Assembly (NCBI RefSeq): GCF_027925155.1
Contig: NZ_BSDY01000006.1
Coordinates: forward strand, 1-64,000
Length of the DNA: 64,000 bases
Direction of reading: 5' to 3'
Origin: Propionigenium maris DSM 9537
GTDB taxonomy: Bacteria > Fusobacteriota > Fusobacteriia > Fusobacteriales > Fusobacteriaceae
Positions 59,585 to 64,000 of the stretch are shown here, one piece after another. The stretch's first letter is position 1; the number at the start of each line of letters is the position of its first letter. The translations under genes and the position numbers were made by a program. The notes under the pieces were generated by a model. It ran no database searches, was not told the DNA's origin, and saw nothing but the letters and a program-made list of their open reading frames with translations.

Positions 59585-61793
59585 TGATGTTTCCTCCTCT
59601 AGAGTTTATCTGGTGAATTTTATTGTCGATAGATGCTTTAAATGTATTGTCCTGGGCAAAATAATATGATCCCACTGTTCTCTCTAGATCAAGGAGAGTG
59701 ATGAGGAAATTATAGGTGGCAATAACCTCCTGCTCCCTGGAGTTGACAGCATCGTTTTGGGCATCTAGCAGGTTTGTGATGGAAACTGTACCCTTGGCAT
59801 AGTTATCCCTTACAAGCTCTAAGTTCTTTTCTGAAGCAGCAGTTGATCTCTGGGCATTTTGGATAGCCTCATAGCCAACGGATAGATCTGTAATCTTTCC
59901 TGCGATAACTCTTCCAAAATCTTCTGTGATGGCTTCCTTATTGCTTTCAAGGGCCTTTAACTCAGATGAGATCTGGTTCTTTTCATAGGTGATGTCTCCA
60001 CCCTTGTATAGAGGAAGTTCAAATCCAACACCAAGCTGCCAGTAGTCTTCCTTTCCCTTCCCTTCATCATTTTCTCCCCAAGGATCAGCCATATCCCAGG
60101 CTGCCTGGGCTTCCAATGCCATGGATGGGGTATATCTTCTTCTTGCCGCTGTCTTATACTCTCTTTCTTTACCTGCGATTAAGAAATCAATACTCTTTAT
60201 CTCAGGGATACTTTCCTTGGTAGTCCCTATAAAGAATTCCGTAAATTCTCTCAGTTTCACAGGGTTTTCAAGGATATCCAGGAACCCCTCATTGGAAGTA
60301 AGGAAAGCCTCATTTTCCAGGTTCATAGGTGAATACTCAAACTTGGATTCCAGTGGAAGATTTAAGGTCTGATTAAGAGCTCTCTGGGAGTTTTCCAGCT
60401 TTCCAGTATCGGATCTTACCTCTGTAAGGGACTGAGCATATAAACTCTCCAGTCTGAATACATCAGAAGCATCTGAGATACCTACATCCTTTCTGTTTTT
60501 AGCTATCTCGAGGAACTCTCTTGTGAGGTCCAGGTTATAATTTTTTATATTTAGTGAAGCCTGAGCACTTAATACATTGAGGTATCTTGCCCCAGCATTG
60601 AAGATCGTATTGGACTCATCTCTTCTGTAGTTCTCCTTTTCAGCCTCATAAGCTTTCTCCTGAACTTCAATTTCCTTCCAGATATCGTCGTTGAAGATGC
60701 TCTGCTTTACCCTAACTCCTCCCCTGAGGGTATTTTCAGCCTCTACTGGAGAGTATTTGGTATATACATCATTTTGGTTTGTGTAGTTACCAAAGGCATC
60801 TACATTGGGTCTGTTGTTGGCACGAGCTCTTTTTGGATTGAATGAGAAGGCATCCAGTGAGTAGGACTGAGATCTCAGGGTGAGGTTGTTATCCAGGGCA
60901 ATATTGATTGCCTCCTGGAAGTTTAGATCATCGCTTCCCTGGAGATATGACCCTACAAAAACTACCCTGTCCAATATATCCCTAGAGGGATATACTCCCA
61001 ACCTCTTAGAGGTAGATAGGTTGAAGAGAAGTTGGGATTCTCTTACCTTTCTCTCATAATCCTCATCTACAGGATAGGTCTCACCAGAAAGATCCTGCTC
61101 TAGTTCAAGGACAGATTCTCTCAGAAGCCTGCTAGAGGATTCTCCCGAAACTATCCCTGCAAGGGCTCCTCCCTCTACATAATCCCTGGACATAACAGCA
61201 AAGGTTGGCCTTCCCTGGTCCAGATTATCCCTTATAAATGTAGAAACATTCTCCTCATCCCTTCTGGAAGGGTTGTATAGAAGGATGGCATCTGTGGTAA
61301 GGGGGCTCATCTCCTCGATATAGGAGACAGTTACATCGATATTCAGATCCCTCTCTAGATTTTCAACTATAGCCTGGGAATTGACCTCCCTTGTTGTAAG
61401 TAGTGTCAGAGTTCTGAAGGGGTATATCTTTTTAAAGTTCTTTCCTCCTTCGAGAACCACACTGCCAGCTTCGGTAAATGGAGTAAGAACCTTATCTCCT
61501 CCAGTTTCCTTAAGGTACTTAGAGGAAACTGGGTCCAATGAAAGGATGACTTCATTGTTTCTAGAGAGGTCTCTATAGGCTTCCTCAAGCTCCTCTAGGT
61601 TGGAATACTCCCTTATAATAGGCTTGATCTCATAGTTATCCCCGAGAACCTCCCTCAGCTCTTCCTTGGACTCCAGCAGCTCCTTCTGGAAATCTTCCTC
61701 GGATGGGACTATTATTCCCACAGAAATCTCCTGAGCTGAGGCATAGGTAGAAGAAAGAAGCAACAGGGAACAAATAGTAGTAAATTTCTTCAA
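59574..61793 (-). CDS. TolC-family outer-membrane protein with extra N-terminal binding-protein-like domain
   Basis: 739 residues, about 300 more than typical TolC proteins. After a signal peptide (MKKFTTICSLLLLSSTYASA), residues about 21-300 resemble a type I periplasmic binding protein (ISVGIIVPSEEDFQKELLES, VILSLDPVSSKYLKETGGDK, DAILLYNPSRRDEENVSTFI). The TolC part starts near FQEAINIALDNNLTLRSQSY and has the two paired helical repeats with SQAxLNIKNYNLDLT-like and GTVSITNLLDAQNDAVNSRE segments. It is first in the efflux operon. The fusion suggests substrate sensing at the channel or a structural extension in the periplasm. Confidence 0.85.
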   Translation of the reverse strand: MKKFTTICSLLLLSSTYASAQEISVGIIVPSEEDFQKELLESKEELREVLGDNYEIKPIIREYSNLEELEEAYRDLSRNNEVILSLDPVSSKYLKETGGDKVLTPFTEAGSVVLEGGKNFKKIYPFRTLTLLTTREVNSQAIVENLERDLNIDVTVSYIEEMSPLTTDAILLYNPSRRDEENVSTFIRDNLDQGRPTFAVMSRDYVEGGALAGIVSGESSSRLLRESVLELEQDLSGETYPVDEDYERKVRESQLLFNLSTSKRLGVYPSRDILDRVVFVGSYLQGSDDLNFQEAINIALDNNLTLRSQSYSLDAFSFNPKRARANNRPNVDAFGNYTNQNDVYTKYSPVEAENTLRGGVRVKQSIFNDDIWKEIEVQEKAYEAEKENYRRDESNTIFNAGARYLNVLSAQASLNIKNYNLDLTREFLEIAKNRKDVGISDASDVFRLESLYAQSLTEVRSDTGKLENSQRALNQTLNLPLESKFEYSPMNLENEAFLTSNEGFLDILENPVKLREFTEFFIGTTKESIPEIKSIDFLIAGKEREYKTAARRRYTPSMALEAQAAWDMADPWGENDEGKGKEDYWQLGVGFELPLYKGGDITYEKNQISSELKALESNKEAITEDFGRVIAGKITDLSVGYEAIQNAQRSTAASEKNLELVRDNYAKGTVSITNLLDAQNDAVNSREQEVIATYNFLITLLDLERTVGSYYFAQDNTFKASIDNKIHQINSRGGNINEN

Positions 61794-61928
61794 AATTTGA
61801 CACCTCCGTCTATTAATCGTATTAAAGTTTTCATAAGTAAACTTGCGTTGAATTTTTAAAAATACGTCTCATAATAGTAACAAAAATCGATTCCAAAAAA
61901 AAATGACAAATGTCGTGAAAGAGATCTA

Positions 61929-61955
61929 GATAATATTATATTATATAATATTATC
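61929..61955. promoter_or_regulatory. Perfect AT palindrome upstream of the efflux operon
   Basis: GATAATATTATA, spacer TTA, TATAATATTATC: two 12-base arms with no mismatch, about 135 bases before the tolC-like start. It may be an operator overlapping a promoter. No repressor gene is adjacent. Confidence 0.5.
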
Positions 61956-61974
61956 CAGTTAAGGAAAATAGTTC

Positions 61975-62046
61975 ATGAAAATAAAACCATCATTCAGCTC
62001 AGTAATGACAGGCTCAGAAAGAAGGGATTGTAAACTCAGGTATTGA
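61975..62046 (+). CDS. Possible 23-residue peptide or small transcript
   Basis: ATG preceded by TTAAGGAAAATAGTTC opens MKIKPSFSSVMTGSERRD and five more codons to TGA. A terminator hairpin begins at its stop codon. The short unit between two divergent genes could be a small RNA or microprotein. Elsewhere in 61794-62447 I see no gene. Confidence 0.3.
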   Translation: MKIKPSFSSVMTGSERRDCKLRY

Positions 62047-62075
62047 AGGGAGGGGAGGTGTCCCTCCTTTTTCTT
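62047..62075 (+). terminator. Terminator of the small transcript
   Basis: GGAGGG pairs with CCCTCC around a 7-base loop, followed by a T-rich run. Confidence 0.7.
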
Positions 62076-62290
62076 TTTATATCTTAAATAGGAGTAAAGG
62101 GATTTATTAGAAAAATATAAGGAAAGAGGTATTTTTAACTGGAAATATTTTCTAAAACGTATAGGAGATGGGAGATAAAAAAAGCATATTTTAGTTTAAA
62201 AATGATCAAATATAACCTTTGTGATTTTAAAGTGGATAGATTCAATTGACTAGGCCTTCAAAAGTTGATATACCATTAAAGGGGAGGGGT

Positions 62291-62304
62291 GTTCTCTAGA
62301 GAAC
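62291..62304. promoter_or_regulatory. Palindrome upstream of rubrerythrin
   Basis: GTTCTCTAGAGAAC, a perfect 14-base palindrome 51 bases before the rubrerythrin -35 box; a possible operator. Confidence 0.4.
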
Positions 62305-62354
62305 CATATATAGTATGAGTATCAAACTATTGATCCTTTAAAGGATAAAAAATA

Positions 62355-62383
62355 TTGACAAAAGATATTCCCTAAGATATACT
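62355..62383 (+). promoter_or_regulatory. Promoter of rubrerythrin
   Basis: TTGACA (62355-62360), 17-base spacer, TATACT (62378-62383); near-consensus, consistent with the highly biased codons of the gene. Confidence 0.85.
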
Positions 62384-62447
62384 TTTGTTGTTAATACAAA
62401 GTTGTAACAAATACAAAGTTGCAAATTTAAAATTCGGAGGTTAGGAA

Positions 62448-62993
62448 ATGAAATTTAGATGTACAGTATGTGGAGAAGTTCTAGAAGCAGGAGTAGAGGT
62501 ATGTCCAGTATGTAAGGCAGGATCAGATAAATTTGTAGAGATCAAAGAGGGAGAAGGAAGAGTTTGGGCAACTGAACACATCATCGGAGAGGGACTTGCA
62601 TGCGGAGACGAGGAGATCATCGCAGGTCTGAGAGCAAACTTCGAGGGAGAATGTACAGAGGTAGGAATGTACCTGGCAATGTCAAGAGTAGCAGACAGAG
62701 AGGGATACCCAGAGGTAGCAGAGGCATACAAGAGAATCGCATTTGAGGAAGCAGAGCACGCAGCAAAGTTCGCAGAGCTTCTAGGAGAGTGTGTATCAGC
62801 ATCAACTGAGGAGAACCTGTCTAAGAGAGTAGAGGCAGAGTACGGAGCAACTTCAGGAAAGTTTGAGATCGCTAAGAGAGCAAAGCAGCTAGGATTCGAC
62901 GCTATCCACGATACAGTTCACGAGATGGCAAAGGACGAGGCAAGACACGGAAGAGCATTCCTAGGACTACTAGAGAGATACTTCCAGAAGTAA
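62448..62993 (+). CDS. rbr: Rubrerythrin (reverse type, rubredoxin domain first)
   Basis: 181 residues. The rubredoxin-like Fe(Cys)4 domain is at the N-terminus ([20 protein letters not shown]), and the ferritin-like di-iron domain follows with [30 protein letters not shown] and [18 protein letters not shown] carrying the Glu/His ligands. This domain order defines reverse rubrerythrins. They reduce hydrogen peroxide in anaerobes. The near-exclusive use of a few codons (GCA, AGA, GAG) marks very high expression. The ATG follows TTCGGAGGTTAGGAA. Confidence 0.95.
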   Translation: MKFRCTVCGEVLEAGVEVCPVCKAGSDKFVEIKEGEGRVWATEHIIGEGLACGDEEIIAGLRANFEGECTEVGMYLAMSRVADREGYPEVAEAYKRIAFEEAEHAAKFAELLGECVSASTEENLSKRVEAEYGATSGKFEIAKRAKQLGFDAIHDTVHEMAKDEARHGRAFLGLLERYFQK

Positions 62994-63026
62994 TTAAATA
63001 GGTAAACTAAATAGTCATTATTTAAG

Positions 63027-63053
63027 TAGGGGAGTCATTAGACTCCCCTTTTT
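63027..63053 (+). terminator. Terminator of rubrerythrin
   Basis: AGGGGAGTC, loop ATTA, GACTCCCCT then T tract. Confidence 0.92.
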
Positions 63054-63061
63054 ATGTAATA

Positions 63062-63470
63062 TCTTATTGTTCATTTCTTTTGGCCAGCAAAAGAAACGAA
63101 CCAAAGAAAAGCTGGACCTCTTTCAAATGTTTTTTAGAAGATAATTACTATACGGCCTTTGAAAGCTACAGTCCTCGTTCTGGAGGTCAAGAGAAATGTA
63201 TAACATTGCGGAACTTAACTTGTTTAACGGCCTAGCGGAAGCTTTCTGTACAAAGTTCCGCTCTCTTGAAAGAGGTGGAAAAGGTCCAAGAATCAAAAAA
63301 TCCTCCTTTGAAAAAAGCGCAGATGGAATATGAAGGAAAACTTTAGAAAATGTCGACTGTTTGAAGCGAAGCAAGTTTCGATATTTTCTTAGTTTTACAA
63401 TTATGTAGTAGCTTTTTTCAACAGAGGTGCCCTTTCTTGTTTCGTTCTTTGGGCAAGCAAAGAATGAAGA
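63062..63470 (-). repeat. Long dispersed intergenic repeat, family A, minus orientation
   Basis: Inverted copy of the 4509-4945 repeat. The conserved block is 63328-63391; the outer end contains TTCTTTTGGCCAGCAAAAGAA. The middle parts of the two copies are diverged but both keep CCGTTAAACA. There is no gene in it. Confidence 0.8.
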
Positions 63471-63500
63471 GAGGGTTCAGGAGAAAGTAACGAATTAAAT

Positions 63501-63525
63501 AAAAAAACCTCCCATCTGGGAGGCT
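63501..63525 (-). terminator. Terminator of the kinase-like gene
   Basis: Minus strand: CCTCCC, loop AGAT, GGGAGG followed by T7. Confidence 0.9.
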
Positions 63526-64000
63526 TAACCTTTTCTTCTCTTCTTGATACTTTTTTTCATCCTCTTAATAGCTCTCGAGATGGGATATCCTCTCAGAACC
63601 CATAGTTTTCTGATGTTATTGAAGTCATCTAAAAATTCTACCTTATCCTCTGGAAGGGGTTCGCAGCAGACACTCTTCCACGACTTGTATATTCCAGAGA
63701 TATCTGAATTTTCCAGGATAGTTCTAACCCTTTCAGGTAGGTGTTTCGTACTGATGCTGGACTGGAAGTCTATAATGTATGGGTTCCCGTCCTCACCTCT
63801 TATGATATTCCCCAGATTTCTCAGATCCAGGTGGACGATGTTTCTGCCATGCATCTCAGCCACTAGTGTCTCCATCTTGTGGAAGAATTCCACAGGGACA
63901 GGGTTACTTCCATCATCATAGGCCTTTAACGGCTTCCCCTTTACATAACTAAAGGCGATGGTGAAGGGAGAGAGCATATATACCTCTGGAGCAATCCCCT
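63525..64000 (-). CDS. Kinase-fold protein, RIO/Kdo-kinase-like (partial)
   Basis: The frame is open to the window edge, so only the C-terminal 157 or so residues are seen. The catalytic loop HLDLRNLGNIIRGEDGNPYI and the metal-binding IIDFQSS (DFG equivalent) identify a protein-kinase-like fold of the RIO or lipopolysaccharide-kinase (InaA/WaaP) type. The C-terminus is strongly basic (KRMKKSIKKRRKG), fitting a membrane-surface enzyme. Phosphorylation of lipooligosaccharide core sugar is plausible for a diderm. The N-lobe is outside the window. Confidence 0.8.
   Translation of the reverse strand, partial: GIAPEVYMLSPFTIAFSYVKGKPLKAYDDGSNPVPVEFFHKMETLVAEMHGRNIVHLDLRNLGNIIRGEDGNPYIIDFQSSISTKHLPERVRTILENSDISGIYKSWKSVCCEPLPEDKVEFLDDFNNIRKLWVLRGYPISRAIKRMKKSIKKRRKG

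Noticed and set aside
1-64000. CRISPR arrays, rRNA and tRNA genes
   Set aside because: No regularly spaced direct repeats and no recognisable tRNA or rRNA sequence were seen while reading both strands.

Overview
This window looks like a chromosome segment of a diderm, low-GC anaerobe, most likely a Fusobacteriota member (Propionigenium/Ilyobacter-like). The grounds are AGA/AGG-rich arginine usage, strong GGAGG ribosome sites, an outer-membrane efflux system, a split transketolase, an Asp23/AmaP module and a rubredoxin-rubrerythrin. The taxonomic call is an inference; no rRNA or tRNA gene is visible. The window opens in the 3' end of tuf and closes inside a kinase-fold gene.

Layout. 0-3.6 kb: an exported protein, a GNAT acetyltransferase, a Nudix hydrolase, a YchJ-like SEC-C protein and a membrane hydrolase. 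3.6-5.9 kb: two-subunit transketolase split by a long intergenic repeat. 6-15.3 kb: a long co-directional run ftsE-ftsX-envC-like-nadK-recN-xer-like-era-phosphoesterase-ParB-like. FtsE has lost almost all ABC ATPase motifs, the LytM domain has lost its zinc ligands, and the Xer-like protein has lost most catalytic residues. 15.4-20 kb: a SNF2 helicase and a partner of unknown function. 20-26.5 kb (minus strand): a complete trpE-G-D-CF-B-A operon behind a leader peptide with three consecutive Trp codons and a classical attenuator.

27.3-39.5 kb is the accessory region. It is a roughly 12-kb element that I read as an integrated small tailless phage. It has a Rep_trans-type rolling-circle initiator, a putative ssDNA-binding protein, a holin-like protein next to an M15 peptidase, a run of unknown virion-like genes, a strongly structured noncoding region and a mutator-type DDE transposase. 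Imperfect 38-bp inverted repeats lie at both ends. No terminase, portal, tail or packaging ATPase is visible, and no Zot-like protein, so it is neither a tailed phage nor an ordinary inovirus. Inside it, a minus-strand accessory cluster encodes a small exported protein in which two in-frame UGA codons fall exactly where a GCHxD...GGYHCH motif would have its cysteines. A SECIS-like hairpin follows the second UGA. A candidate programmed -1 frameshift extends the 292-residue protein.

39.5-64 kb returns to chromosome: a ferredoxin-like protein, small exported proteins, an AbgT transporter, dnaE, accB-accC (AccB lacks the biotinyl lysine motif), Asp23-AmaP-DUF2273-nusB, DhaL, an AONS/KBL-family enzyme, ComM, a cyclic-nucleotide-binding protein, an RND efflux operon whose TolC carries an extra N-terminal binding-protein-like domain, and rubrerythrin. 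Two families of dispersed intergenic repeats recur through the chromosome part.
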